DNA of 64,000 nucleotides from Draconibacterium sediminis (GTDB lineage Bacteria; Bacteroidota; Bacteroidia; Bacteroidales; Prolixibacteraceae): contig NZ_JRHC01000003.1 of the NCBI RefSeq assembly GCF_000949475.1, positions 124,001-188,000 of the forward strand. The letters are read 5' to 3'. The notes below the pieces were generated by a model. It was not told the DNA's origin and ran no database searches. It saw only the letters and a list, made by a program, of their open reading frames with translations. Shown in pieces: positions 24,684-33,549 of the stretch (positions are counted from its first letter, which is position 1; each line of letters starts with the position of its first letter). Both the position numbers and the translations under genes were made by a program.

Positions 24684-25328
24684 TTATGAGCTTAACCCAA
24701 ACAAATCGAAGGGTGGTTTTACAAATTGCTCATTAAATGCAAAATAGGTGAGTGCGATAAAAGCTGCAAATCCTAATACGATAAGTAAATGCGACCAGTT
24801 TGTTTTCTGAATCTCGTGGCGTGACTTTATATCGCAAACTTCGCCCGGACAATATTGCACTTTGTCTTTAAAAAATAAAGGATAAAAATTGCAACCGAGG
24901 CAAATACCAAATACGGCTTCGAAGAATAAAAATACCAGGCAGATCATGCAGATAATACCGGTTATCGGGCTGTATGAATTTACAATTACGGCCAATACCA
25001 ACATGGTAAATGCCAGTGCAATTCCTATTTTCCACGCGAATTTCTTTTGGCGTGCCCCAACATATTCCGGAGTTTGGTTGCGTACTATCCAACGCCCAAG
25101 TATAAGTGTTGGCGAATATTTCGGGTTAATCAGTACACGAATCAGCATATCGGTAAGGAAAACAACAATGGCATATTTTAAGGGTGTAAAGTTGCCTTCG
25201 GTGGCTTGCTGAATGGAAATAAACATCAGCATAAAAAGCATACCTGCTGCGGCACGGATTTCTCTTTCGTTTAAAACCGGGATGGTGTATCCCTGAACGT
25301 TTTCTCCAAATTGAACGATCTTACTCAT
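24684..25328 (-). CDS. DUF4395 membrane protein
   Basis: The 214-residue protein has hydrophobic helices at about residues 25-42, 50-65, 95-125 and 178-198. VLNEREIRAAAGMLFML and the Cys-rich ICLGCNFYP...YCPGEVCD segment match the DUF4395 family, found in many bacteria and of unknown function; the conserved cysteines suggest thiol or metal chemistry at the membrane. It stands alone. The gap before pntA (24449-24683) has no gene and holds a small CCGTGT-TCGC-ACACGG hairpin at 24497-24512, possibly its terminator. Confidence 0.8.
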   Translation of the reverse strand: MSKIVQFGENVQGYTIPVLNEREIRAAAGMLFMLMFISIQQATEGNFTPLKYAIVVFLTDMLIRVLINPKYSPTLILGRWIVRNQTPEYVGARQKKFAWKIGIALAFTMLVLAVIVNSYSPITGIICMICLVFLFFEAVFGICLGCNFYPLFFKDKVQYCPGEVCDIKSRHEIQKTNWSHLLIVLGFAAFIALTYFAFNEQFVKPPFDLFGLSS

Positions 25329-25508
25329 TTTGTTGAATTGATTGGTTAATAGTTGTTTTTAATTTTTATTCGTCGTTGGAATAACGCCAATATAACAAAA
25401 CGTTTGGTTTAAGGTTTAAACACATGAGCTATTAACATCGTGTTCACCTAAAACTTTAGTAAGAGCAAGATAAATACTTGTTGGGGGCAGATAATTTGTG
25501 AAGCTAGC

Positions 25509-25754
25509 TTAAGCTTTTTTTACCGTTTCAACATAAAGTTGCTCCACCTTTTCGCGGGCCCAGGGTGTTTTGCGTAAAAATTTCAGGCTCGATTTTAAGC
25601 TGGGATTATTCCGGAATGAATTGATGTGGATAATATCTCCCAGTTCGTCCCATCCGTAATAACTTACCAGGTACACCAAAATGGCCTCAAGAGTTTTCCC
25701 GTGCAGCGGATTGTTTGGTTGTTTTTCCGGTGTTTTATGTGCATTTTTTTCCAT
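25509..25754 (-). CDS. VF530-like DNA-binding protein (DUF2132)
   Basis: The 81-residue protein matches the VF530 family along most of its length: [27 protein letters not shown], and [25 protein letters not shown]. The family is a small helical fold thought to bind DNA; its function is not established. It lies 85 nt after the selD stop on the same strand. The gap 25755-25839 contains repeated GGATACTGTGACTG-like words, a further low-complexity intergenic repeat. Confidence 0.88.
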   Translation of the reverse strand: MEKNAHKTPEKQPNNPLHGKTLEAILVYLVSYYGWDELGDIIHINSFRNNPSLKSSLKFLRKTPWAREKVEQLYVETVKKA

Positions 25755-25839
25755 AATTGATACTGGATTCTTGATACTGTTAACTGTGACTGATAACTAC
25801 GACTGGATACTGTGACTGAAAACTGCGACTACCAGAAAT

Positions 25840-26886
25840 TTACACTACCGTTATAAGTTTTTCCTGCTTTTCTGTTAATTGGCCGAATGGTGTAGCTGTG
25901 ATATTGAATTTAGCCAGGCAGGCTTCCACTTCCGAAAGCGCTTCGGGTTCAACAGCCAGTAACAACCCGCCACTGGTTTGCGGATCGCATAAAATGTTTT
26001 TGTAGCTGTCTTCTTTCATCGAAACATTATGCCCGTAACTATCCCAGTTGCGCAAGGTACCTCCCGGAATACAATTTTGTTCCACGTAGGGTTGAAGCAT
26101 GGGCAATGTCGGAATTTTATCATATTCAATTTGTGCCGAAAGCTTGCTGCCTTCGCACATTTCAGTGAGGTGGCCCAGCAAACCAAACCCGGTAACGTCG
26201 GTCATGGCTTTTACACCTTCTATTTTTGCAAGTTCAAAACCGGGTGTATTTAGCTGGCACATCAATTCAGGTGCAGTTTGTTCGTGTTCGCTTGCCAGAA
26301 CGCCTTTTTTCTGTGCAGTCGTTAAAATACCAACTCCCAGCGGTTTTGTAAGAAGCAACTGACAACCTTTAGTGGCTGTATCGTTTTGTTTTATGTTTTT
26401 CAGATCCACCTGTCCGGTAACTGCCAGGCCGAAAATCGGCTCAGGGCTGTCGATACTGTGTCCTCCGGCCAAACTTATTCCCACATCTTTACAAACCTGA
26501 CGACCGCCTTCAACCACTTCGCGGGCAATTTCAGGGGCCAGTTTGTTTATCGGCCAGCCCAAAATGGCAATGGCCAGTATTGGTTTCCCGCCCATGGCAA
26601 ATACATCGCTAATGGCGTTGGTGGCAGCTATACGACCGAAAGTAAAGGGATCGTCAACAATGGGCATAAAAAAGTCAGTGGTGCTGATAATGGCTGTACC
26701 GTTTCCTAAATCCAAAACGGCCGCATCATCGCGGCTATCGTTGCCCACCAAAAGATTGGGCTGAATTCCCATGTCGAGTTTAGTTTCAAGAATGGTACTT
26801 AAAACTTTAGGCGATATTTTGCAGCCGCAACCGGCTCCGTGGCTATACTGTGTGAGCTTTATATTTTTCGTATCTGACAGACTCAT
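25840..26886 (-). CDS. selD: Selenide, water dikinase
   Basis: The 348-residue enzyme makes selenophosphate from selenide and ATP. The N-terminal catalytic loop reads HGAGCGCK, with Cys20 at the catalytic position (TGC codons), so it is not a selenoprotein itself. The next Lys (K23), DDAAVLDLG and [23 protein letters not shown] for metal-ATP binding, and [16 protein letters not shown] follow the PurM/SelD family. The start ATG at 26886 is needed to include Cys20, so the gene overlaps the end of selU by 44 nt. It is the second gene of the selU-selD pair. Confidence 0.95.
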   Translation of the reverse strand: MSLSDTKNIKLTQYSHGAGCGCKISPKVLSTILETKLDMGIQPNLLVGNDSRDDAAVLDLGNGTAIISTTDFFMPIVDDPFTFGRIAATNAISDVFAMGGKPILAIAILGWPINKLAPEIAREVVEGGRQVCKDVGISLAGGHSIDSPEPIFGLAVTGQVDLKNIKQNDTATKGCQLLLTKPLGVGILTTAQKKGVLASEHEQTAPELMCQLNTPGFELAKIEGVKAMTDVTGFGLLGHLTEMCEGSKLSAQIEYDKIPTLPMLQPYVEQNCIPGGTLRNWDSYGHNVSMKEDSYKNILCDPQTSGGLLLAVEPEALSEVEACLAKFNITATPFGQLTEKQEKLITVV

Positions 26887-27901
26887 AAAAGGCTTTTATT
26901 TGTTTGGTAATTATTTCCGGCGAAATGGTATCCGATTCTATAGTGTAAATATCCTGGTGTTCCCTGTTTTTTAATCCTCTCAGGTAGTATTTGTCGTAGT
27001 AAATCAGGCATATCATCGCCACTTCAAATAGTTCGTTTTTTTCAAGATGTTCCAGCGCATATCGGGTATTTAAACCTCCCAGTCGCTTTTCTATTCGCAG
27101 AATCGAATCTCTCAGCATCGCTTTGTCGGCTTCTGAATAATCCTTAACCAGAAAACGCGCTCTTTCTGCCCGTGAAATATCAAGGAAAATCACCGGTTGG
27201 CTTCTCATATTCTCAAAAAAGTTCATGGGGATATTTACCAAACCAATACGATGACTTTCATCTTCAATCCATATGGTTTTGTTGTAATCCAGGTCTTTCC
27301 ATACCCAAAACAGGTCATTTTCAAATTGCTCGATGGAGGGTTGCTTGCCGTCTCCAATACGGCCAAAAGCCGATCCTTTGTGGTTGGCCAGTCCTTCCAA
27401 ATCGATAATTTGTTCCCCCTGTTCTTTCAGCGAATATAAAATATGTGTTTTCCCGCTGCCGGTGTATCCTCCCAGAATACAAATATTTGCTTCTGTTTTA
27501 AACGACTCCAATGCATGGTTTCGGAAAGTTTTGTAACCACCGGTAATTACATAAACTTTTGAAAAACCGTTCTCTGCAAGGTGTTGGGCAAACGACCTTG
27601 AGCGCATTCCACCACGCCAGCAATGTACGGCGATTATACCATCGGGAGCCAGCTTTCTTGATTCCGAAATAAACCATTCCAACTTTGGTGTAACGTATTT
27701 GTAACCCAACTCAATGGCTTTCTCTTTTGATCGCTGAACATACACAGTGCCCACAGCGGCACGCTCGTCATTCGAGAACAACGGAATGCTAAATGCTCCC
27801 GGTATGTGCCCTTTTTCGTATTCGCCCGGCGAACGAACATCGACAAGCGGAACCGACTCGGCCAGTTTTATATATTCTGAAATACTGATCTCGTGTAACA
27901 T
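26843..27901 (-). CDS. selU: tRNA 2-selenouridine synthase (MnmH)
   Basis: The 352-residue protein has an N-terminal rhodanese domain with the catalytic Cys94 in HCWRGGMRS and a C-terminal P-loop domain with GGYTGSGKT (144-152). It replaces sulfur with selenium in the wobble 2-thiouridine of tRNA, using selenophosphate from SelD. The 44-nt overlap with selD implies coupled translation. TAACTTTG on the minus strand (27907-27914) fits the -7 box and would give an almost leaderless transcript. No selA, selB or Sec tRNA is seen, so selenium use here is probably for tRNA only. Confidence 0.95.
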   Translation of the reverse strand: MLHEISISEYIKLAESVPLVDVRSPGEYEKGHIPGAFSIPLFSNDERAAVGTVYVQRSKEKAIELGYKYVTPKLEWFISESRKLAPDGIIAVHCWRGGMRSRSFAQHLAENGFSKVYVITGGYKTFRNHALESFKTEANICILGGYTGSGKTHILYSLKEQGEQIIDLEGLANHKGSAFGRIGDGKQPSIEQFENDLFWVWKDLDYNKTIWIEDESHRIGLVNIPMNFFENMRSQPVIFLDISRAERARFLVKDYSEADKAMLRDSILRIEKRLGGLNTRYALEHLEKNELFEVAMICLIYYDKYYLRGLKNREHQDIYTIESDTISPEIITKQIKAFYESVRYEKYKAHTV

Positions 27902-27906
27902 GGTGA

Positions 27907-27914
27907 CAAAGTTA
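27907..27914 (-). promoter_or_regulatory. Candidate -7 box (TAACTTTG) of selU-selD
   Basis: On the minus strand the sequence fits TAnnTTTG, with TTTA about 20 nt upstream as a partial -33 element. The predicted start site is within a few nt of the selU ATG. Confidence 0.5.
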
Positions 27915-28225
27915 TTTATTCGGGCAATATATCATAAACAGAACGCGCATAATGTTACCCTGATTAATTTATAAAAGTGAATTAATCACCTGAAACGCTG
28001 ACGAAATAATTGAAATACAATTATTTGACGGGGTTAACCTTGACATTGAAAATCTGAAAGTCACCCTATTTTGTTTTTGTAACATGCAGATTTTCAATCG
28101 TCAACACTTCGTGTGAAAAATTTTACCAATTTTTCAGGTTTAAAAGTAGTTAGCAAGTATTGATTTGGCGGGTATAACCCAAAAGTTAAATTAACGTAAT
28201 GATGGTATAATTACAAAGCTGAATA
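27915..28225. other. Divergent intergenic region with two inverted repeats
   Basis: This gap lies between selU (minus) and the transaldolase gene (plus). It holds GATTAATT (27962-27969) / AATTAATC (27980-27987), and a longer pair ATTGAAAATCTG (28045-28056) / CAGATTTTCAAT (28087-28098) with a 30-nt spacer. No coding frame is supported. Confidence 0.55.
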
Positions 28226-29452
28226 ATGATGAATGAAAAGTTAAAGGAAAAGATCAAACAATTTGTTTTACAAGATGTAAATGAATCGAAAGTGAGTGCC
28301 GGCCCGGATCCATTCTGGCAGGGATTAAAAAACACAGGCACAGAACTTTGGCTCGACACCGGCGATATGGAGGAGGCCGAAAAAAACTGGTCGGCCGAAA
28401 TGACGGCTTTAACCACCAACAACTCGCTGGTAAACAACGAAATTCAGAAAGGTATTTATGACGATTTTATTGAGCAGACCGTTGAAATTGTAAAAGACCT
28501 GCCAACAGAGGAGCAAATTGTTGAGATCGCATTTATTTTAAATGCCCGGCACGGTATTCGGCTGGCCAAAAAGTTTGGAGGCTTTGTAAGTGTTGAATTG
28601 CACACCAATACGGCCTATAATTTTAATGCCATTATTGATTACGGATTGCGCTACTTTTCCATTTGTCCCGATCAGTTTATTGTAAAGGTACCCTACACGG
28701 CAACCGGATTGTTGGGGGCACGAAAACTGCGTGAGCTGGGTGTGAAAATCAATTTTACACTTGAGTTTTCGGCCCGGCAAAATGCGATGGTGGCTGCCAT
28801 TACCAAACCCAATTATTGCAATGTGTTTTTAGGCCGGATTGGCGCTTACATAAAAGATAACGAGCTGGGAAGCGGCAGCGGGGCAGGTGAGCGGACAGTT
28901 ATTTCGGCACAGCATATTGTTACCGAACTGACCAAACACAATGAAACACCTACCAAATTGATTGCCGCAAGTTTGCGCCATTATTCGCAGCTGGATGCAC
29001 TGGCCGGAACCGATGTTTTTACCATGCCCACAAAAGTGGCTGCCGAGGGAAAAATAAACATGGATGGCAACTTTCAATCAAAACTGAACGAAGTTTATCC
29101 GGTAGATTTAACCGACGATGCTGCCAGCTATTTCCCTGAAAAATTATGGGAGGTGAGTAAAAAAGAACTAGAGCTTGCAAAAAGTCTGGATGCGAATCTT
29201 CCAATAAATGAAAATGAATTGATCGACCGGGTTCACGAAGCGGAATGCGGCGATATGTTTCCATACCTCAGCGAAAAAGATTATAAACTGATTGCTGACG
29301 ATGGAAAAATACCCAATCATCAGCGTTGGGCACAGCGCCTTGCCAATGGTGAACTGGCTATCGATACTTTACTAAACCTGGCCGGACTGGCAAGTTTTAC
29401 TGCCGATCAGGCTGCTCTGGACGACCGCATCAGAAGAATAATTGGAGGCTAA
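28226..29452 (+). CDS. Transaldolase family protein
   Basis: The 408-residue protein has the class I aldolase/transaldolase pattern: ELWLDTGD, LTTNNSLVNNEI, FIVKVPYTATGLLGARKL with the Schiff-base Lys in VKVP, INFTLEFSARQ, and NVFLGRIGAYI. Transaldolases move a dihydroxyacetone unit between sugar phosphates. It is longer than classical TalA/TalB (about 315 residues), with extra N- and C-terminal helices, so the true substrate may differ. The gene is alone. ATG 28226 is followed directly by a second ATG at 28229. Confidence 0.82.
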   Translation: MMNEKLKEKIKQFVLQDVNESKVSAGPDPFWQGLKNTGTELWLDTGDMEEAEKNWSAEMTALTTNNSLVNNEIQKGIYDDFIEQTVEIVKDLPTEEQIVEIAFILNARHGIRLAKKFGGFVSVELHTNTAYNFNAIIDYGLRYFSICPDQFIVKVPYTATGLLGARKLRELGVKINFTLEFSARQNAMVAAITKPNYCNVFLGRIGAYIKDNELGSGSGAGERTVISAQHIVTELTKHNETPTKLIAASLRHYSQLDALAGTDVFTMPTKVAAEGKINMDGNFQSKLNEVYPVDLTDDAASYFPEKLWEVSKKELELAKSLDANLPINENELIDRVHEAECGDMFPYLSEKDYKLIADDGKIPNHQRWAQRLANGELAIDTLLNLAGLASFTADQAALDDRIRRIIGG

Positions 29453-29611
29453 TTAGTGTTTGCCAGAAAACTCAGCTATTTCTTTGTCTTTGATAAGAAC
29501 GCGTCAAAGGCAAGGCTTTCGAAGGTTTGGAAATCAGGGAGTTTACTTTCGTAATCGACCGTTTTCAAACCGAGAGTAACGCAGCATTTGGCGTTTTCTT
29601 ACAAAGACTGA

Positions 29612-30658
29612 TTACAGCTTTAGTTCTTCCAGCAATTCAATGTAGCGTTCAATCCCTGCAATAATTTCGCTTTTGTGAATGTACTCGTCGGCAGTGTGCG
29701 AACGTGCCGAATCGCCGGGTCCCATTTTTACAGATAAGAAAGGAATAATGGCCTGGTCGGAAGTTGTTGGTGAACCGTATGTATTTATGCCTTTTTCCTT
29801 AACCAGTTTGGCAAATGGGTGATGTGCCGAAATACCCGATGAATTTAAACGAACCGAACGTGGTTTAACTTCCGAATCAATCAGTTGGCTGATAATTTCA
29901 GCGGCTTCCTTGTTGGTGTAATGCTCATTGGTACGCACATCAACCACAAAATGGCAATTGTCGGGAACTACGTTGTGTTGCGTGCCGGCCTCAATTTGAG
30001 TAACCGATATTTTTACTTTTCCGAGCACTTCAGACACTTTTTCGAACTCGAAATTGCGTAGTTTTAAAATGTCTTCAATAGCCTTGTATAGTGCATTTTC
30101 GCCTTCTTCGCGGGCAGCATGGCCCGATTTGCCATGGGCGTAACAATCCAACACCAGCAACCCTTTTTCGGCAATGGCCAGCTCCATTTTTGTGGGCTCT
30201 CCAATTATGGCAAAGGTAATCGGCGAAATCTCCGGAATAACAATTTCCATTCCGCGGCGGCCCGAAATTTCCTCTTCGGCAGTTGCCGCATAAACCAGGT
30301 TGTAGGGCAGGTCATCGCGTTCGTAAAAATGTACAAAAGTTGCCAGCAGTGAAACCAGCGGGCCGCCGGCGTCGTTGCTTCCTAATCCGTATAAAATATC
30401 GCCATCTTCAATGGGCGAAAACGGATCTTTGGTATAGCCCTTCGCCGGACGAACCGTATCGATATGCGAGTCGAGTAAAATCGTAGGCTTTTCTTCCGAA
30501 TAGTATTTATTGTAGGCCCAGGTGTTGTTCTCCTTTGTTTTATACGGAATACCTTCTTTTTCCAAAAATGCACGCATAACGGCGGCTGCATTTTCCTCCT
30601 CTTTACTAAACGACTGCGTAGCGATCAGTGTTTTTAACAGTTCGATGTATTTCTCCAT
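29612..30658 (-). CDS. M20 family metallohydrolase (ArgE/acetylcitrulline deacetylase-like)
   Basis: The 348-residue enzyme has the M20 di-zinc motifs: ILLDSHIDTV, YGLGSNDAGGPLVSLL, AATAEEEISG with the catalytic Glu, and the C-terminal SHTADEYI. The length and text resemble the Bacteroidota enzyme that removes the acyl group from N-acetyl- or N-succinylcitrulline in their variant arginine pathway, but no arg genes are adjacent, so the substrate is inferred. No signal peptide is present. CACTTTTG on the minus strand near 30680 is one base from a -7 box. Confidence 0.82.
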   Translation of the reverse strand: MEKYIELLKTLIATQSFSKEEENAAAVMRAFLEKEGIPYKTKENNTWAYNKYYSEEKPTILLDSHIDTVRPAKGYTKDPFSPIEDGDILYGLGSNDAGGPLVSLLATFVHFYERDDLPYNLVYAATAEEEISGRRGMEIVIPEISPITFAIIGEPTKMELAIAEKGLLVLDCYAHGKSGHAAREEGENALYKAIEDILKLRNFEFEKVSEVLGKVKISVTQIEAGTQHNVVPDNCHFVVDVRTNEHYTNKEAAEIISQLIDSEVKPRSVRLNSSGISAHHPFAKLVKEKGINTYGSPTTSDQAIIPFLSVKMGPGDSARSHTADEYIHKSEIIAGIERYIELLEELKL

Positions 30659-30726
30659 AGTTTACCTATTGTAACGCTGCAAAAGTGGGAAAAAATATCA
30701 TATCGCAAATATGATTTCATTGATTT

Positions 30727-30760
30727 ACTGAAACGTTGAGAGAAATTACCGTTTCGTTGA
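30727..30760 (+). promoter_or_regulatory. Candidate LytTR double site upstream of the DUF1566 gene
   Basis: Two direct repeats, ACTGAAACGTTGA (30727-30739) and ACCGTTTCGTTGA (30748-30760), start exactly 21 bp apart. Within the first, AACGTTGAG (30732-30740) fits the LytTR consensus [TA][AC][CA]GTTN[AG][TG] at every position. The same double repeat with the same spacing lies before the LytS kinase gene (32216-32249). Confidence 0.6.
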
Positions 30761-30821
30761 ATATTTTTTCATTTGAATTTTCTTCCCTTTTCCTTTACAG
30801 TGAACATTAAAACAGATTAAA

Positions 30822-32066
30822 GTGAAAGCCAAGGTTATTTTTGGAATTATGCTCTTACTATCCATTTTTGCATCATGTCAGGAAAACTCACAGGAAACCA
30901 TTGGTCGGTTAGACCTGGCTGAAATTGCCGGTTTCCCAATTGTTGGAACAAATCAAACTACATCTTTCGATAATTTTGCTGAGATTGAAAAACCTGCAGT
31001 TGGTGATCCTTTTTATGGGCAGAACTCCAATTATCCGGGCAATTCTCCATCTTATACCGACAACGGAGACGGAACAGTTACCGATAATGTAAGCGGATTA
31101 ATGTGGCAACAATCTTTCGATCATAATAATGATGGATCGATTGATTACGAAGACAAACTTTCTTATGATGAGATTCTTGATCTTGTTGATAAAGGTGTTT
31201 CTTTTGCCGGGTATGATGACTGGCGTTTGCCTTCTATAAAAGAGATGTATTCTCTTGTTCTCTTTAGTGGCAAAGACATTAGCCCCGTTAGCACATCAAC
31301 TTTGCATTTAACTCCCTTTATCGACAATGAAACTTATGCTTTTGAGTATGGAGATCTTAACGCTGGAGAACGCCTGATTGATATGCAATGTGCAACAACA
31401 ACGGTTTATGTTAGTGATGAGGTAAATTACATGGTGTTCGGGGTGAATTTTGCTGATGGCCGGATTAAAGGATATGGAACGGTGTTTCCCGGAGGTAAGA
31501 AAAAGGCTTTTAATTATCTTTTGGTACGAGGGAATGTATCGTACGGTATAAATCAATTTCAGGATAACGGTGATGGAACGATTTCTGATTTAGCCACAGG
31601 CTTAATGTGGAAACAAGATGATAACGGAGAAGGAATGCTTTGGAAGGATGCTTTGGCATATGCTGAAGGAGCGGTGTTTGCCGGTTATGACGACTGGCGT
31701 TTACCCGATGCAAAAGAATTACAAAGTATTGTCGACTATGAACGATCGCCTGCAACAACCGGATCAGCAGCAATAAATCCTGTGTTTAATTGTTCCCGAA
31801 TCGTTAATGAAGCGGGGCAGGAAGATTTTCCGTGGTATTGGAGCAGCACAACACATGCCAGTCAGATGAGTGGCAAAGCAGCAGTTTATGTGGCTTTTGG
31901 CCGAAGTCTGGGAAACATGTGGGGGTGGATCGATATACACGGTGCAGGTGCGCAACGCAGCGATCCGAAAATTGGAGACCCGCAGCAGTTTTCAAACGGA
32001 CGAGGACCGCAGGGAGATGCAGTTCGAATTTACAATTACGTGAGATTAGTAAGAAACATAAAATGA
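30822..32066 (+). CDS. DUF1566 (Lcl-domain) lipoprotein with internal duplication and EF-hand loop
   Basis: The 414-residue protein starts at a GTG and has a lipobox (LLSIFASC, Cys19). It holds two related Lcl/DUF1566 domains: each carries NGDGT(V/I)(T/S)D, then SGLMWQQ or TGLMWKQ, then FAGYDDWRLP. DHNNDGSIDYED (residues 100-111) is a good EF-hand calcium loop. Such domains occur in surface-exposed adhesion-like proteins; binding partners are unknown. A terminator follows, and two LytTR-type repeats precede it, so it is probably controlled by the adjacent LytS/LytTR pair. Confidence 0.85.
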   Translation: MKAKVIFGIMLLLSIFASCQENSQETIGRLDLAEIAGFPIVGTNQTTSFDNFAEIEKPAVGDPFYGQNSNYPGNSPSYTDNGDGTVTDNVSGLMWQQSFDHNNDGSIDYEDKLSYDEILDLVDKGVSFAGYDDWRLPSIKEMYSLVLFSGKDISPVSTSTLHLTPFIDNETYAFEYGDLNAGERLIDMQCATTTVYVSDEVNYMVFGVNFADGRIKGYGTVFPGGKKKAFNYLLVRGNVSYGINQFQDNGDGTISDLATGLMWKQDDNGEGMLWKDALAYAEGAVFAGYDDWRLPDAKELQSIVDYERSPATTGSAAINPVFNCSRIVNEAGQEDFPWYWSSTTHASQMSGKAAVYVAFGRSLGNMWGWIDIHGAGAQRSDPKIGDPQQFSNGRGPQGDAVRIYNYVRLVRNIK

Positions 32067-32110
32067 TCATATATGCAGAGTGTTGATAATTACAACCAAG
32101 TGGTTTGTTG

Positions 32111-32140
32111 AGGGAAGATATGGGTTTGTCTTCCCTTTTT
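32111..32140 (+). terminator. Terminator of the DUF1566 gene
   Basis: The stem AGGGAAGA (32111-32118) / TCTTCCCT (32129-32136) with a 10-nt loop is followed by a T run to 32140. It lies 45 nt after the stop. Confidence 0.85.
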
Positions 32141-32215
32141 CTTTTTAGAAAAGTATATATGCCTGCTGTTTGAATTACACTTGATGATGAAAAGTACAAT
32201 TCAGTCGGATACGTA

Positions 32216-32249
32216 CCTGATTCGTTGATAGAATTACCCGATTGGTTGA
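32216..32249 (+). promoter_or_regulatory. Candidate LytTR double site upstream of the LytS/LytTR operon
   Basis: CCTGATTCGTTGA (32216-32228) and CCCGATTGGTTGA (32237-32249) are direct repeats offset by 21 bp. TTCGTTGAT (32221-32229) fits the LytTR consensus at all but one position. The arrangement mirrors 30727-30760. Confidence 0.55.
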
Positions 32250-32379
32250 ATTTGTTTTTGCTACTTTACTATTATGACTTTGTTTGTAATGCACATTCAA
32301 ATCATTCCATTTGAAAAACTGAAGATAAGAATAAGGGAATGACTGTACCTTTTCTAGTTACAACCCAAAAAAGACCAAT

Positions 32380-32404
32380 GGAGGACATTCTGTCCTCCTT
32401 GTTC
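32380..32404 (+). terminator. Hairpin with T-rich tail upstream of the LytS kinase
   Basis: A perfect 8-bp stem GGAGGACA / TGTCCTCC with a 3-nt loop (32380-32398) is followed by TTGTTCTTTTT. It sits 44 nt before the kinase start and could act as an attenuator. Confidence 0.6.
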
Positions 32405-32442
32405 TTTTTGCAATTCGTTTTTTTATTTATTTTGTTAAAAAA

Positions 32443-33549
32443 GTGTTGATTAGAATTACGAAATTAAGAAGTGTTGAACTATTGGTAAATGTCATCGTTT
32501 GGATGGTTGTTTTTTTAATGCCGATAGTATTTACCCGCGACGAATCAATCATTTGGCAAAGGGTATGGCTCGAATGGATTCGGGTGGCTCCATTTTTACT
32601 TGTTTTTCTGATTCACAATTATTTTCTCTTTCCATATTATTTCAGAAGAAAAAGATATTGGTATTACCTTTTTTTAACGATTGGAACCATTGTATTTATC
32701 GTTTACCTTAAATCTATATTCGGACACGTGCTGCACGATCTTGTAGCCGGTCCCGGAGAAGTGAGACAACGTGGAATTCCTGAAATGATTCAGGGAATGC
32801 CACCAGCTTCCGAAGGAATGTATTCGAGGAGAATATTTCCTCCACAACGCTTAATGATTCTCGATGATTTACTTATTTGCACATTGGTGGTAGGATTTAA
32901 TCTGGCAATAAAACTGGCTATCACCAAACAATTTGAGGAACAAAAGTTAAAAGATCTGCGCAAAGAAAAATTGGAAACTGAGTTGGCATTCTTAAGAAAT
33001 CAGTTAAGCCCGCATTTTTTTATGAATACCCTGAACAACATTCATGCGTTGATTGATGTGGATTCCAACGATGCAAAAAAATCAATAATCCGACTTTCGA
33101 AACTAATGCGCTATTTGCTATACGAATCCGATGAAGAGAAAACTTCTTTAAAAAGGGAAATAGAGTTTATTCGAAGTTATGTGGATTTGATGAAACTACG
33201 TTTTACAGAACAGGTTAAAATCGAGTTGTCTTTTCCAGAGGATATCCCGAATGTGAAGATTCCTCCTATGCTTTTTACATCGCTGTTGGAGAATGCGTTT
33301 AAACATGGAGTTAGCTATCAGAAAGATTCATTTGTGAGAATTGAAATTGATTCGGAAGACTTGTTTTTGATATTCAGAATAAGCAACAGTAAAAACGGCA
33401 ATGCAAACCTAAAGCAAGAGTATGGAGGCATTGGTCTTGAAAATCTGAAAAAGCGATTAGATCTGATTTATGGAACCAGCTTCAGTATGATAAAGAAAGA
33501 AACTGAAAACCGATTTGAGATAAGTATTAAATTACCGGTAAATGAATAA
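32443..33549 (+). CDS. LytS-like sensor histidine kinase
   Basis: The 368-residue protein has four membrane helices (about residues 12-30, 46-66, 74-98 and 140-160), then a coiled linker and a His_kinase domain with the phospho-His191 in NQLSPHFFMNTLNNI. The HATPase follows with MLFTSLLENAFKHGV and GGIGLENLKKRLDL. This YehU/LytS-type kinase pairs with LytTR regulators. The start is GTG 32443 (TTG 32446 possible). Its end overlaps the regulator gene by 8 nt. No signal-binding domain is visible beyond the membrane part and a Pro-rich loop at residues 100-135. Confidence 0.9.
   Translation: MLIRITKLRSVELLVNVIVWMVVFLMPIVFTRDESIIWQRVWLEWIRVAPFLLVFLIHNYFLFPYYFRRKRYWYYLFLTIGTIVFIVYLKSIFGHVLHDLVAGPGEVRQRGIPEMIQGMPPASEGMYSRRIFPPQRLMILDDLLICTLVVGFNLAIKLAITKQFEEQKLKDLRKEKLETELAFLRNQLSPHFFMNTLNNIHALIDVDSNDAKKSIIRLSKLMRYLLYESDEEKTSLKREIEFIRSYVDLMKLRFTEQVKIELSFPEDIPNVKIPPMLFTSLLENAFKHGVSYQKDSFVRIEIDSEDLFLIFRISNSKNGNANLKQEYGGIGLENLKKRLDLIYGTSFSMIKKETENRFEISIKLPVNE

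Larger units (their letters stand above)
32141..32442. other. Intergenic region before the LytS kinase
   Basis: Part of a 376-nt gap. It contains the LytTR double repeat (32216-32249), several TTTG words, and a strong hairpin GGAGGACA-TTC-TGTCCTCC at 32380-32398 followed by T-rich sequence, 44 nt before the kinase start. The hairpin looks like a terminator and could attenuate the kinase operon or end a short transcript. No convincing short gene is seen. Confidence 0.55.

Noticed and set aside
25840-26886. SelD as a selenoprotein
   Set aside because: The active site has TGC Cys codons and no in-frame TGA.
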